From CAWDNM01 sp964521195 (lineage in GTDB: Bacteria; Actinomycetota; Coriobacteriia; Anaerosomatales; JAAXUF01), in NCBI GenBank assembly GCA_964521195.1, contig CAZFRE010000006.1:1-64000 (forward strand): DNA of 64,000 bases, read 5' to 3'. Position numbers and translations under genes: made by a program. A model generated the notes under the pieces. That model did not search any database and was not told where the DNA came from. It saw only the letters and a list, made by a program, of their open reading frames with translations. Positions 50,715 to 59,421 of the stretch are shown piece by piece (position 1 is the first letter of the stretch; each line of letters opens with the position of its first letter).

Positions 50715-53175
50715 GAGACTCCGGGCGCGAGCGGACGGGCGTCACGTGCGTGGTGGGTTGTGCATCCAGTGTCGCACACCGATTCCCTTCATGACCACGC
50801 CCGAACCGGCTCCGCCACACTGCCGCGATCTCGGCTGCCGTGTTCGCACGCGCCGCCCGGATCCGATACCTGCCACCTTCATGCAGGATCACCCCGATAT
50901 CGCCTGAAAGGTCGGTCCTCACGACACGCGAGCCGGCACGGACCAGCATGTCGAGGGTTTCGCGTGTCGGGTGACCGAACCGGTTGCCGACGCCTACGCT
51001 CACGAGTGAGTATTCGGGTCGCAGCAGGCTCAGCTCAGCAGCGGACACCGCGCCACGGCTCCCGTGATGGCCGACTTTGAGCACATCGATGTCGCCTACT
51101 GCACCGGATGCCAGGAGCGGCTCGAGGACGTCCTCCTCCGCGTCGCCCGTGAGCACAGCGGTGAAGCCGTCCCGACTCACCTTCAGTACGACACTCGCCT
51201 CATTGGTCGCCGCATCCGCCACGGTCTCCCGTGGCCACAACACGCTCACCGTCATGTCCCCAACACGCATCACCTGACCCGCATGCAGTTCAGCGACAGA
51301 GCCGGTTCCCACGAGTGAGCACGCGGTGTCGAGTCCGTCGTACCGACCGTTGAGGGTGCCGAGCGGCACGTACACGCGACCGATCCGCACGACCCCCTCA
51401 AGCGCCTCGAGCCCGCCGTGGTGGTCCTCGTGCATGTGCGTGATCACGACAGCATCGAGACTGCGCACGCCGGCTCGCCCTAACGCAGCCCTCATCGACG
51501 AGGCCGACGGTCCGGTATCCACGAGCACGGCGTCAGATCCGTCTCGCAAGAGGATCGCGTCGCCTTGCCCGACGTCGAGCACGGTGATCGCCGCTTCAAC
51601 CCCTGAGGGCGGCCCGAGCGCGAACACGGCCGTGAAGGCGATTCCGAGTCCAAGTACGGCGCGTGCTCGCGCCGGTCGCGGCGAAGGCCACGCCGTCCAC
51701 GCCAACGTCGCGCCCGCGATGCACGCCGCTCCGGCGCCGATCGGCGACACGGCGACAGGCACCGCCGCGTACGGCCAGCCTGCCATCCAGTGCGCCACGT
51801 TCACCGACCACGCCGCAGGGATGGCCGCCGCCCGCAACACCAAGGCGCCGACAGGTGGCAGCAGTGCACAGAGCGCGAGCCCCGCAAGCCCCGCCACCAG
51901 GGCAGCGGAGACGAGCGGTCCCGCAACGACGTTCGCCGCCGGTGATACCAGCGATGCGATGCCGAACACCGGCGCGGTTATCGGCACCGTGGCCGCCGTG
52001 GCGGTGACCGTCAGCGCGACCGACGACGCGAGCCAGCGGACCCTTCCCGCGGTCGCGGCGAGCAGCCACGCCTCCGACAGCCGTGCGAAGAGGACCAGCC
52101 CCGCGACGGCCGCGACCGAAAGCCGGAACCCCAGGTCGAATGCGCTCGTCGGCGAGGACACGAGCAGGGCCGCAGTCGCGACCGCCAGCGCTGAAGCGCC
52201 GCCTGCCCTGCGCCCGGACGTCCACGCACACGCCACCGCGACAGACATGACCCACGCGCGAACCGCCGACGGCTGCACGCCCGACAACACGACGTAGAGG
52301 CCGACGACCACCGCCACCACGACACTGCGGTGTATCCGCCCGAGCCCTACGGCGCCGCAAATAGCGCCCACAACGACCGCCACCACGACAAGATGGCTTC
52401 CCGACACCGCAACGAGGTGCGTGAGCCCCGTCGTCTTGAAGTCCGCGTCCGCCTGTGTTCCGGCTAGGCGCCGGGTGTCGCCCAGCAGCACACCCGCCAG
52501 CAGGTCGCCGCCGGGTCCGGCGACCGCTCCGACGCTCGCTATCGCCCAGCCCCGCACGCCTCCGAGCAGTCCACGGATGCTGCTGGCCCGTCCCAGGTTC
52601 TCCGAGAGGCGCAACCGGATGCTCCCGATCACACCTGCGCGCATCATCCGCCGACCTCGCTCGTCGTCCACGGCCCGTTTGAACGATCCGACGACTGACA
52701 CGCGCGCGCCCTGTTCCGCGGGCACGGCATTCTCAGGCCACTGAAGCGTCACCTCCGCACCGCCTGCCGGACCGTCGAGCAGGCGGGCATCCGACGTCGA
52801 CCCGAAGCGTCCGGCAGAGGGATCACCGAGCAACTCGACCGTCCAACGCGCGGTATCCGCTCGTTCTTGGGCGACGACGTCCGCACGCCAGTCGGCCCAG
52901 TACAGCGACCCCGTGGCTACGCCTGCGACCAAACCGGCTACAGCCAGGCCCACGACCGCGCTACGCTTCCACCGGAGCAGCACCATCAGACAGCCGCCGA
53001 CGCCGGCCGCCGCGATCCACACCGCGCCGGTCACCTGGCCCGCGTAGAGCTGCCACTGCAGCCGCTCGGCCGTCGCGAGACCGACCCATGCGGCCACCGC
53101 AACCCATGTCAGCGGCGAGATCGAAGGACGCCGGACCTCGGCAGGAACGGATTCACTGCACGCTGACGAGGCCAC
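50302..53175 (-). CDS. comEC: ComEC/Rec2 DNA-uptake channel with run-on C-terminus
   Basis: The open frame gives 957 aa. N-terminal soluble region, competence membrane domain with about 8-10 helices (LVAVSGSHLVVVAVVVGAICG is the conserved ComEC block), then a beta-lactamase-like domain (VVITHMHEDHHGGLEAL, LKVGHHGSRGAVS, GVGNRFGHP). Recognisable ComEC sequence ends near residue 790 (about nt 50850). The following ~160 residues are Arg/Pro-rich, unlike the family, because the frame meets no stop until 50302, 413 bases inside holA. It transports single-stranded DNA across the membrane and may degrade one strand. The start overlaps comEA by 23 bp. Confidence 0.85.
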   Translation of the reverse strand: MASSACSESVPAEVRRPSISPLTWVAVAAWVGLATAERLQWQLYAGQVTGAVWIAAAGVGGCLMVLLRWKRSAVVGLAVAGLVAGVATGSLYWADWRADVVAQERADTARWTVELLGDPSAGRFGSTSDARLLDGPAGGAEVTLQWPENAVPAEQGARVSVVGSFKRAVDDERGRRMMRAGVIGSIRLRLSENLGRASSIRGLLGGVRGWAIASVGAVAGPGGDLLAGVLLGDTRRLAGTQADADFKTTGLTHLVAVSGSHLVVVAVVVGAICGAVGLGRIHRSVVVAVVVGLYVVLSGVQPSAVRAWVMSVAVACAWTSGRRAGGASALAVATAALLVSSPTSAFDLGFRLSVAAVAGLVLFARLSEAWLLAATAGRVRWLASSVALTVTATAATVPITAPVFGIASLVSPAANVVAGPLVSAALVAGLAGLALCALLPPVGALVLRAAAIPAAWSVNVAHWMAGWPYAAVPVAVSPIGAGAACIAGATLAWTAWPSPRPARARAVLGLGIAFTAVFALGPPSGVEAAITVLDVGQGDAILLRDGSDAVLVDTGPSASSMRAALGRAGVRSLDAVVITHMHEDHHGGLEALEGVVRIGRVYVPLGTLNGRYDGLDTACSLVGTGSVAELHAGQVMRVGDMTVSVLWPRETVADAATNEASVVLKVSRDGFTAVLTGDAEEDVLEPLLASGAVGDIDVLKVGHHGSRGAVSAAELSLLRPEYSLVSVGVGNRFGHPTRETLDMLVRAGSRVVRTDLSGDIGVILHEGGRYRIRAARANTAAEIAAVWRSRFGRGHEGNRCATLDAQPTTHVTPVRSRPESHGKTAFRVQARLLDLRRTRAPPRARSRPAQAQCGRACRPRLQLRDVRWRERRLRRDHRRVQHLAVRIGEAPCRRAKRRQDVQGRTRGPRGVRREPRRDYDPGARGEEAGEEHATLQGSRPAWGTHRTSRTQGQRVPT

Positions 53176-53863
53176 GGAGCTCCTCGAGCTTCTTGGGGCC
53201 GATCCCTGCCACCCGCCCGAGGTCGTCGATGCTCACGAAGGGGCCGTTGGCCTCCCTATCTGCGACGATCTTCGTCGCCGTGGCCGGACCCACCCCGGGC
53301 AACGCGTCAAGCTGCTCCGCTGTAGCCGTGTTGATGTTCACCGGCCCGGACGCGCCGCCAACAGCCCCTGCGGGCGCTCCAGCGCCTTGGGCCGTCGGCC
53401 CGGATGCGCCGGGTCCCAGGCCAGCGGCAACGTCGTCCTGTGTCGGGATGACCACCTGCTCACCGTCCGCCACCTTGCGCGCGAGGTTCACCGCCTCGGG
53501 TGCAGCGTTGCCGAGCAGCCCACCGGCCGCGTCCACGGCGTCCTCCACCCGCGCCTCAGGGCCGAGGTCGTAGAGACCCGGCCTCCTCACCGCGCCGACG
53601 ACGTGAACCCACACTCGTGCGGTGACAGTCGACACCACAGATGCCGCACCGGTTGCGCTCGTCTCAGGTGGCGACTCGCCGGTGGCCACCGCCACGCCCG
53701 GCGAGACCTCGACACCCGGATCTCTCGGCAGCCATCGCCACGCGGCGACGGCGACCATGACAGAGAGCAGGCCTACCGCGACCACCAGCACGCGCGGTGA
53801 CACACCCGCGAAGCCGGCCCGCTTGGCAAGTTCACGAACGCGATCCTCCCAGCCTGAACCCAT
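53153..53863 (-). CDS. comEA: Competence protein ComEA (SLBB + helix-hairpin-helix DNA receptor)
   Basis: 236 aa. Membrane helix at about 25-42, a Ser/Thr/Ala linker, an SLBB domain (RVWVHVVGAVRRPGLYDL, VEDAVDAAGGL), a Gly/Ala-rich linker and the C-terminal HhH DNA-binding domain (VNINTATAEQLDALPGVGPATATKIV, RVAGIGPKKLEEL). It binds double-stranded DNA outside the membrane and hands it to ComEC. The only SD candidate (AAGGGGG) lies inside the stem of a strong hairpin ending five bases before the ATG. Confidence 0.95.
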   Translation of the reverse strand: MGSGWEDRVRELAKRAGFAGVSPRVLVVAVGLLSVMVAVAAWRWLPRDPGVEVSPGVAVATGESPPETSATGAASVVSTVTARVWVHVVGAVRRPGLYDLGPEARVEDAVDAAGGLLGNAAPEAVNLARKVADGEQVVIPTQDDVAAGLGPGASGPTAQGAGAPAGAVGGASGPVNINTATAEQLDALPGVGPATATKIVADREANGPFVSIDDLGRVAGIGPKKLEELRGLVSVQ

Positions 53864-53867
53864 GCAA

Positions 53868-53899
53868 ACGCCCCCTTCGCTCGACGGCGGAGGGGGCGT
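53868..53899 (-). promoter_or_regulatory. Hairpin sequestering the comEA ribosome-binding site (or leuS terminator)
   Basis: A 13-bp stem with one G-U pair (outer arm ACGCCCCCT/AGGGGGCGT) and a 6-nt loop in the leuS-comEA spacer, ending 5 nt before the comEA ATG. On the minus strand the 3' arm carries AAGGGGG, the comEA SD, and is followed by TTTGC. It can act as a weak leuS terminator, a translational lock on comEA, or both. Confidence 0.6.
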
Positions 53900-54030
53900 C
53901 GCGCTTCAGACGATGAGTGCGGGCCGTGCCTTCAACCGACCCGCGGAGACACCGTACGCTTGGCGCCTGAACGGACACCAACCCGAGTCTGACCATCTGG
54001 GGGCGAACGACCGTGAGGAGTGCCGGACGA

Positions 54031-56562
54031 TCAGCCGACTACGATGCTGACCAGCTTGCCCGCCACGACCACGACCTTCTTCACGTCTTTGCCCTCGACG
54101 TGTGTGGCGACGGCGGCGAGCGCCAACGCGATGACGTCCTCCTCGCCGAGGTCGGTTGCGACCGTGACCTTGCCGCGCACCTTCCCGTTCACCTGAACCG
54201 CGAGCTCTGTCTCGTCGGCCACGCACGCGGACGGGTCGAAGTCCGGCCACGACGCGAGATGGACCGACGTCTCGTGCCCCAGTACCGCGCGCCACATCTC
54301 CTCGGTGACGTGCGGCGCGAAGGGAGCCAGCAGCTGGGTGAGCGACTGCGCTACCTCACGCAGCAAGACGAGATCGCGCATCCCCGAAGAGACCTCGCGC
54401 CGGTACTCGTAGGACGCATTGGTCAGCTCCATGAGCGCAGACAGCGCGGTATTGAACTGGAAGCGGCCGATATCCTCGGTCACTTTGCCGATCACCCGGT
54501 GCAGCTCACGGTGGAGGTTCTTGCTCCTGGAATCACCGGCAGCGGCGACACCGCAACCGCTCGCGCTCTCCTCGGCGATGTCTGCGACAAGGCGCCACAC
54601 GCGGCCGATGAAGCGGAACATCCCGTCAAGACCCTCGAAGCTCCACTCGAGGTCCTTGTCCGGCGGCGCCATGAACAGGATGTACGCTCGAAGGGTGTCG
54701 CATCCGTACTTCGCGATCATGTCCTCAGGCGCGACGACGTTGCCTTTGCTCTTCGACATCGTCGACCCGTCGAGCTTGACCATGCCCTGCGTGAGCAGGT
54801 TGGTGAACGGCTCCCGAGCCTTGAGCATGCCCATGTCGGCGAGAACCTTGGTGAAGAAGCGCGAATACAGCAGGTGCAGGATCGCGTGCTCGATGCCGCC
54901 GATGTACTGATCGGCCGGCATCCAGTGGTCCGCGTTGACCGCCGAGAACGGCATCGCGTCGTTGCGCGCATCGGTGTAACGCAGGTAATACCAGCTCGAG
55001 CACGTGAACGTGTCCATCGTGTCGGTCTCACGCTTGGCAGCGCCACCACAATTCGGGCAGGTCGTCTCGTAGAACTCGGGGTGATCGGCGAGCGTCTCGC
55101 CCTTCGTGATGTCGATCTCCATGGGCAGCACGACCGGCAGATCGCTCTCCGGGACAGGCACGAGCCCGCATGCGGGACAGTGGATCGCGGGAATCGGATT
55201 GCCCCAGTACCGCTGGCGGCTGATGAGCCAGTCCCGGAGCCGGAAGTTGACCGACTCCCGCCCGAGTCCACGCTCGGCAAGCCATGCGGTGACCGCGTGC
55301 ATGCCCTCGCTCGCCTTGCCTCCCTGCATGCCAGAGAAGGCGCCGGAATTCACCATGACGCCGGGACCGGCGTACGCCTGCTCCCAGTCGACTTCCTGCG
55401 GCACCTCACCGAGCACATCGACCGAGCACGAGTCGACCTGCTCGGGCGTGACCACGACCGGCACGATCGGCAGGCCGTACTGGCGCGCGAATTCGAAGTC
55501 GCGCTCATCGCCGCTCGGCACGGCCATGACAGCACCGGTGCCGTAGTCCATCAGGACATAGTCCGCGACCCACACCGGCACGCGTTGACCGTTGACCGGG
55601 TTCTCGACATAGCGTCCCGTGAAAGCACCATGCTTCGTCCGCTCGCCGAGCTGACGTTCGACCGCGGTCTCCTTCGCAGCAACGGCGACCACCTCGTCGA
55701 CCGCATCGGCGTACGGCGTTCCCTGGACCAGCGTGGCCACAAGAGGATGCTCCGGTGCCAGCAGGAAGAACGTGCACCCGAACAGCGTGTCCGGCCTCGT
55801 GGTGAACACGGTGATGCGCTCGTCGCCCGGAACGCCCAGTTCGTCGCAGAGCTTGAACTCAACCTCGGCACCCTCTGAACGGCCGATCCAGTTCGCCTGC
55901 ATCGTCTTGACGCGCTCCGACCACCCCGAGAGATCGTCGAGGTCGTCGAGCAGCTGTTGCGCGTAGTCGGTGATCTTGAAGTACCACTGCTCGAGCTCGC
56001 GCTTCGTGACCACGCTCTTGCAGCGCCAGCACACGCCGTCGCCGACGACCTGTTCGTTCGCGAGCACCGTGGCGCAGCTCGGGCACCAGTTGACGGGCGA
56101 GCTCTTGCGCTCGACAAGGCCACGCTCCCACATCTTGAGGAAGATCCACTGGCCCCACCGGTAGTAGTCGACGTCACAGCTCTTGACGGTGCGATCCCAG
56201 TCATACGAGAAGCCCATGCGTTTGAACGATGCCATCTGCTTGTCGATGTTGGCGTACGTCCAGGTCGCCGGGTGCGAATCGCTCTTGATCGCGGCGTTCT
56301 CGGCGGGCAGGCCAAACGCGTCCCAGCCGATGGGATGGAGCACCTCGTATCCGGCCATCGACGCCTGTCGCGCGATCACGTCGCCGATCGTGTAGTTGCG
56401 CACGTGGCCCATGTGGATGTCACCCGAAGGGTACGGGAACATCTCGAGCACGTACTTCTTGGGCTTCCCGGTGTCTTCGCGGGCGTGATACAGCCCCTCG
56501 CGCTCCCACTCGGCCTGCCAGTGCTCTTCGATGCGGTGGGGATCGTAGACGAACTCGCTCAC
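54031..56562 (-). CDS. leuS: Leucyl-tRNA synthetase
   Basis: 843 aa. HIGH motif as PYPSGDIHMGHVRNY, zinc-ribbon CPSCATVLA .. CWRCKS, editing CP1 domain (TTRPDTLFG, YGTGAVMAVPSGDERD), second zinc region CPNCGGAAKRET and KMSKS as TMSKSKGN. It charges tRNA-Leu and edits mischarged species. The GTG at 56562 has GGGAGG seven bases upstream. No T-box leader is visible in the ~50-nt 5' region after the predicted promoter. Confidence 0.97.
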   Translation of the reverse strand: MSEFVYDPHRIEEHWQAEWEREGLYHAREDTGKPKKYVLEMFPYPSGDIHMGHVRNYTIGDVIARQASMAGYEVLHPIGWDAFGLPAENAAIKSDSHPATWTYANIDKQMASFKRMGFSYDWDRTVKSCDVDYYRWGQWIFLKMWERGLVERKSSPVNWCPSCATVLANEQVVGDGVCWRCKSVVTKRELEQWYFKITDYAQQLLDDLDDLSGWSERVKTMQANWIGRSEGAEVEFKLCDELGVPGDERITVFTTRPDTLFGCTFFLLAPEHPLVATLVQGTPYADAVDEVVAVAAKETAVERQLGERTKHGAFTGRYVENPVNGQRVPVWVADYVLMDYGTGAVMAVPSGDERDFEFARQYGLPIVPVVVTPEQVDSCSVDVLGEVPQEVDWEQAYAGPGVMVNSGAFSGMQGGKASEGMHAVTAWLAERGLGRESVNFRLRDWLISRQRYWGNPIPAIHCPACGLVPVPESDLPVVLPMEIDITKGETLADHPEFYETTCPNCGGAAKRETDTMDTFTCSSWYYLRYTDARNDAMPFSAVNADHWMPADQYIGGIEHAILHLLYSRFFTKVLADMGMLKAREPFTNLLTQGMVKLDGSTMSKSKGNVVAPEDMIAKYGCDTLRAYILFMAPPDKDLEWSFEGLDGMFRFIGRVWRLVADIAEESASGCGVAAAGDSRSKNLHRELHRVIGKVTEDIGRFQFNTALSALMELTNASYEYRREVSSGMRDLVLLREVAQSLTQLLAPFAPHVTEEMWRAVLGHETSVHLASWPDFDPSACVADETELAVQVNGKVRGKVTVATDLGEEDVIALALAAVATHVEGKDVKKVVVVAGKLVSIVVG

Positions 56563-56610
56563 GCGGTAGCCTCCCGTTGGGCCCGACGGTCCGGATGTGG
56601 TGCAAAGGCG

Positions 56611-56639
56611 ATTCTAGCGGAGCGGCGTTCGTGGCGAAA
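56611..56639 (-). promoter_or_regulatory. Probable leuS promoter
   Basis: Minus strand: TTTCGC, 17-nt spacer, TAGAAT (complement of 56611-56616) in context CGCTAGAATCG, the same -10 context as the CAU-tRNA promoter. Confidence 0.5.
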
Positions 56640-56697
56640 CGCGCCTCGCCGCCCGCTACGCCATAGCGCCGGACGAATGCAGGTGGCGCACCAACGC

Positions 56698-56729
56698 AAA
56701 ACGCCCGTCGACGCATGTCGGCGGGCGTT
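56698..56729 (-). terminator. Intrinsic terminator of tRNA-Ala
   Basis: Minus strand: AACGCCCG, 14-nt loop region, CGGGCGTT followed by a run of T (complement of aaaa at 56698-56701). It starts about 13 nt after the tRNA CCA. Confidence 0.8.
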
Positions 56730-56742
56730 CGAAGATGCAAGT

Positions 56743-56818
56743 TGGTGGAGCCTAGGGGGATCGAACCCCTGACCTCTTGGCTGCCAGCCAAGCGCTCTCC
56801 CAGCTGAGCTAAGGCCCC
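56743..56818 (-). tRNA. tRNA-Ala (GGC)
   Basis: 76 nt with encoded CCA. Acceptor GGGGCCT / AGGCTCC (one G-T), D-arm TAGCTCAGCTGGGAGAGC, anticodon stem CTTGG/CCAAG with loop CTGGCAG (anticodon GGC), T-arm CAGGGG-TTCGATC-CCCCT. Confidence 0.97.
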
Positions 56819-56852
56819 ACTTCCGAGCCGCCTCCGAAGAGGCGCAGGGGCT

Positions 56853-56880
56853 AGTATACCAGCGGGTCGGACTCGGTCAA
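56853..56880 (-). promoter_or_regulatory. Strong promoter of tRNA-Ala
   Basis: Minus strand: TTGACC, 16-nt spacer, TATACT (complement of 56853-56858), 35 nt before the mature tRNA. It is the best consensus match in the window. A small GCCTC/GAGGC hairpin lies in the 5' leader. Confidence 0.8.
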
Positions 56881-56890
56881 CCCCCGTGCG

Positions 56891-57886
56891 CTAGCCCGTG
56901 GCATCGCTCGGTTCACCCCCGTCAAGCTGCGGAGACGCCGTTTCCAGCACCGGGGCCGGCATGCCCTCGACTGCCGGTTCGAACACCACATGTTCGGTAC
57001 TCGGCGCCATCGCCGCGACCGCCTCGGATATGACCAGACCGACGAACATGATCGCGGCACCAGCGATCTCGCGCGGCGGCCACACCCCTGCCGCGGCCCA
57101 GCCGAACAACCCCCCGAACGCCGTCTCCGTGACCAGGATGATCGCGACGCGTGACGGCGGCAGCTTGCGCTGCGCCCACGTCTGTATCACGAACGCCACC
57201 GCCGACGCGAACACACCCGTGATGACGATCGCGCCGATCACCGACGGGTCGGAAGGCAGCGACGCGTGCTCAGTGAGCAGGGACATCACCGTGCAGACAA
57301 GAGCGACCGTCGACAGCTGCACCAGCGTCAGCGCACTCACGTCGTGTTGCTCCCCCGTCGAGCCGAGCACGATGATGTGCAACGCGTAGATCACGGCACA
57401 GATGGCGACGAGGCTGTCCCCGAACGTCCAGGTGCTGCCGGACTGAGCACCGATGCCCGACAAGACCCACAGACCCGCGAGCGCCACGGCGCCGCCCACG
57501 AGCGTCGACTTGCGCGGTCGGACTCGCAGTAAGACCGCTTGCAGGAGCGGGGTGATGACGACGTAGAGCCCCGTGATGAAGGCAGCGCGGGCCGGCGTGG
57601 TCCTCGTCGCACCGTCAAGTCCCCATGTCTGGAAGATGTAGCCACCCGCCAGGAGTACACCGGCGACCAGTCCCGTCCGCAGGTTCGCGGGAGTGAGTCG
57701 CGTCAGGACCCGGGGGTAGAACACCACGAACGCCACGGAGGCAAGCGCGAAACGCCACGCGAGGAAGGCGTACATCGGGTAGAGCGCTATCGCATCGGCG
57801 ACCGCTACGAATGCCCAGCCCCAGACGGCAGCCACGGCGAGCAGGGCCGCCTGAACACCGTAGCGGCCTACAGCGTCACGCATCAT
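56891..57886 (-). CDS. DMT-superfamily EamA transporter
   Basis: 331 aa, ten hydrophobic helices in two EamA repeats: LLAVAAVWGWAFVAVADAI .. PMYAFLAWRFALASVAFVVF (first) and DSLVAICAVIYALHIIVLG .. PPSRVAIILVTETAFGGLFG (second). The C-terminal ~40 residues are polar and Pro/Glu-rich. Substrate cannot be predicted; the family includes metabolite and amino-acid exporters. It lies 3 bp after rsfS, so it is in the nadD-yqeK-lytR-rsfS operon, an unusual partner there. Confidence 0.88.
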   Translation of the reverse strand: MMRDAVGRYGVQAALLAVAAVWGWAFVAVADAIALYPMYAFLAWRFALASVAFVVFYPRVLTRLTPANLRTGLVAGVLLAGGYIFQTWGLDGATRTTPARAAFITGLYVVITPLLQAVLLRVRPRKSTLVGGAVALAGLWVLSGIGAQSGSTWTFGDSLVAICAVIYALHIIVLGSTGEQHDVSALTLVQLSTVALVCTVMSLLTEHASLPSDPSVIGAIVITGVFASAVAFVIQTWAQRKLPPSRVAIILVTETAFGGLFGWAAAGVWPPREIAGAAIMFVGLVISEAVAAMAPSTEHVVFEPAVEGMPAPVLETASPQLDGGEPSDATG

Positions 57887-57889
57887 TCG

Positions 57890-58291
57890 TCAGGACTCGT
57901 CTGCAGCGGAAACGGACTCCACGGCCACAGCGTTCACGATCTCCGCTGGAAGCGAGACGCGCGGCGCGTCGCCCCACAGCCGCTCGAGCCGGTAGAACTC
58001 GCGCTCGGCGGGCTGGAACACGTGAACCACCAGGTCGCCGTAGTCGAGCAGAATCCACTTGCCCTCGGACTCGCCCTCGCGCCCGATCGGCTTGATCCGA
58101 CCACGCTCCAGGAGTCCGTGCTCGACCTCGTCGGCGATCGCCTTGACCTGCGTGTCGGTGCGACCGGTCGCGATGACGAAGAAGTCCGTCACGACGAGGA
58201 GCTCCGCAACCTCGATGACTGCGACGTTCTCGGCCTTCTTCTCGGCGGCCGATTCAGCGGCGATGATCGCCCAATCCATGGATGTCTTCAC
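57890..58291 (-). CDS. rsfS: Ribosomal silencing factor RsfS
   Basis: 133 aa. ENVAVIEVAELLVVTDFFVIATGRTD and GKWILLDYGDLVVHVFQPAEREFYRLERLWGD (in two blocks) are diagnostic. It binds uL14 and blocks subunit joining under starvation. It follows the lytR-like gene in the nadD-yqeK-lytR-rsfS order common to Gram-positives. Confidence 0.95.
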   Translation of the reverse strand: MKTSMDWAIIAAESAAEKKAENVAVIEVAELLVVTDFFVIATGRTDTQVKAIADEVEHGLLERGRIKPIGREGESEGKWILLDYGDLVVHVFQPAEREFYRLERLWGDAPRVSLPAEIVNAVAVESVSAADES

Positions 58292-58326
58292 TCAGATCCC
58301 TTCGGGAGGTAGAGCAGTATCGCCCG

Positions 58327-59421
58327 CTACTGCTTGGCCGTGTAGTCCTTGCCGATGATGACGATGATGTCGGACACGTCCGCGTCCGTGCGTTTCTGCT
58401 TCACGATGCCCGTTCCCAGCGCCTGAACCACCGCTTGGCCCTTCTCGAGCGGACCGCGCTGCACGATCACCGTCGTGTCCTTGTAGTCGAACCGGTCGGC
58501 GTTCTTCGTGTCGATCACGCGGAATCCCGCACGGATCAGTTCCTGGGCGGCGTCACCGGCGATGCCCGGCTTGCCGGCTCCGTTGTACACGATGACGCGA
58601 GTGACCTGCTCAGCCGCGTTGGGGTCGACTCCCCACCACGCCTTCAGGAGGTCGGCCACCTCCTCGCGCTGCGGCTCGAAGTAGGTCTGACTCCCGAGCT
58701 TGATCGGCTTGACCGGAAGCGGCACGAACGCCGTGCTCTTGGCAGGGATGCCGGCGAGACTCGCCGCCAGTTCGGACTGCTGCTCGTCGGTGAGACTGGA
58801 CAGCGTCACTGAACTCATGAGCGCGCTGGTCGTCTGGTTCTCGAGCAACGCCGAGTAGGCCGACGCTGGGACGACGACGTAGCTCTTGAACGGCACGGTG
58901 AGGTAGTTCGAGATCGCGGCGAGCGAAACCTGGGCACCTGCCGGGTAGCTCTCTCCCACGCGCTCGAACCCCTGCCCCGGAACTTCGATGAAGGCTCCGT
59001 CCGGAATCGCGATCCCGAAGATCTGCTTACTCTTCGTGTCCACGCGCATGGCAAGGAAGCCCGTCGCTTTGCCGTTCTCCTCGCCGATGACCAGTATGTT
59101 CTCCTGGGCCGCCAGGTTCTCGAGCGCCTCATTCGCGGCGATCGACGCCTTCCGGGCCGCATTCCAGCGCGCTACGCCGTTGATCAAGGTCGCGACCAGC
59201 AGCAGTGCGATCACGACCGCGAGCACGGCGCCCAACGCCATGGCGATCACGAACCCCACGTTCTTCAGAGACGTCATCGACCGGTTGAGGCCTGTGACCA
59301 CGCGGTCGGCCTTCTCGGCACGTCGCGCCTGCTTCAGCGTTCTCGACCCCCGCCGAGACGACCGGTAGCCGTTCGGCAGCTTCGAGTCGCCGGCACTCTG
59401 CCGATCCTGCGGGTCACTCAT
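58327..59421 (-). CDS. LytR-family protein with degenerate LCP domain and LytR_C domain
   Basis: 364 aa from the ATG at 59421 (MSDPQDRQSAGD), overlapping yqeK by 8 bp; the longer frame upstream is yqeK shadow. A basic cytoplasmic segment is followed by a membrane helix (about 55-80, VGFVIAMALGAVLAVVIALLLVA). An LCP-like region follows (ILVIGEENGKATGFLAMRVD, IAIPDGAFIEVPGQGFERVGE, FKSYVVV), but the catalytic Arg of the LCP IPRDT motif is replaced (IPDGA). The LytR_C domain (VTRVIVYNGAGKPGIAGDAA .. GFRVIDTKNADRFDY) is intact. It is extracellular and probably binds, rather than transfers, lipid-linked or wall polymers. Confidence 0.8.
   Translation of the reverse strand: MSDPQDRQSAGDSKLPNGYRSSRRGSRTLKQARRAEKADRVVTGLNRSMTSLKNVGFVIAMALGAVLAVVIALLLVATLINGVARWNAARKASIAANEALENLAAQENILVIGEENGKATGFLAMRVDTKSKQIFGIAIPDGAFIEVPGQGFERVGESYPAGAQVSLAAISNYLTVPFKSYVVVPASAYSALLENQTTSALMSSVTLSSLTDEQQSELAASLAGIPAKSTAFVPLPVKPIKLGSQTYFEPQREEVADLLKAWWGVDPNAAEQVTRVIVYNGAGKPGIAGDAAQELIRAGFRVIDTKNADRFDYKDTTVIVQRGPLEKGQAVVQALGTGIVKQKRTDADVSDIIVIIGKDYTAKQ

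Noticed and set aside
56563..56742. T-box before leuS
   Set aside because: The space is taken by the tRNA-Ala terminator and a promoter; the remaining leader is too short.
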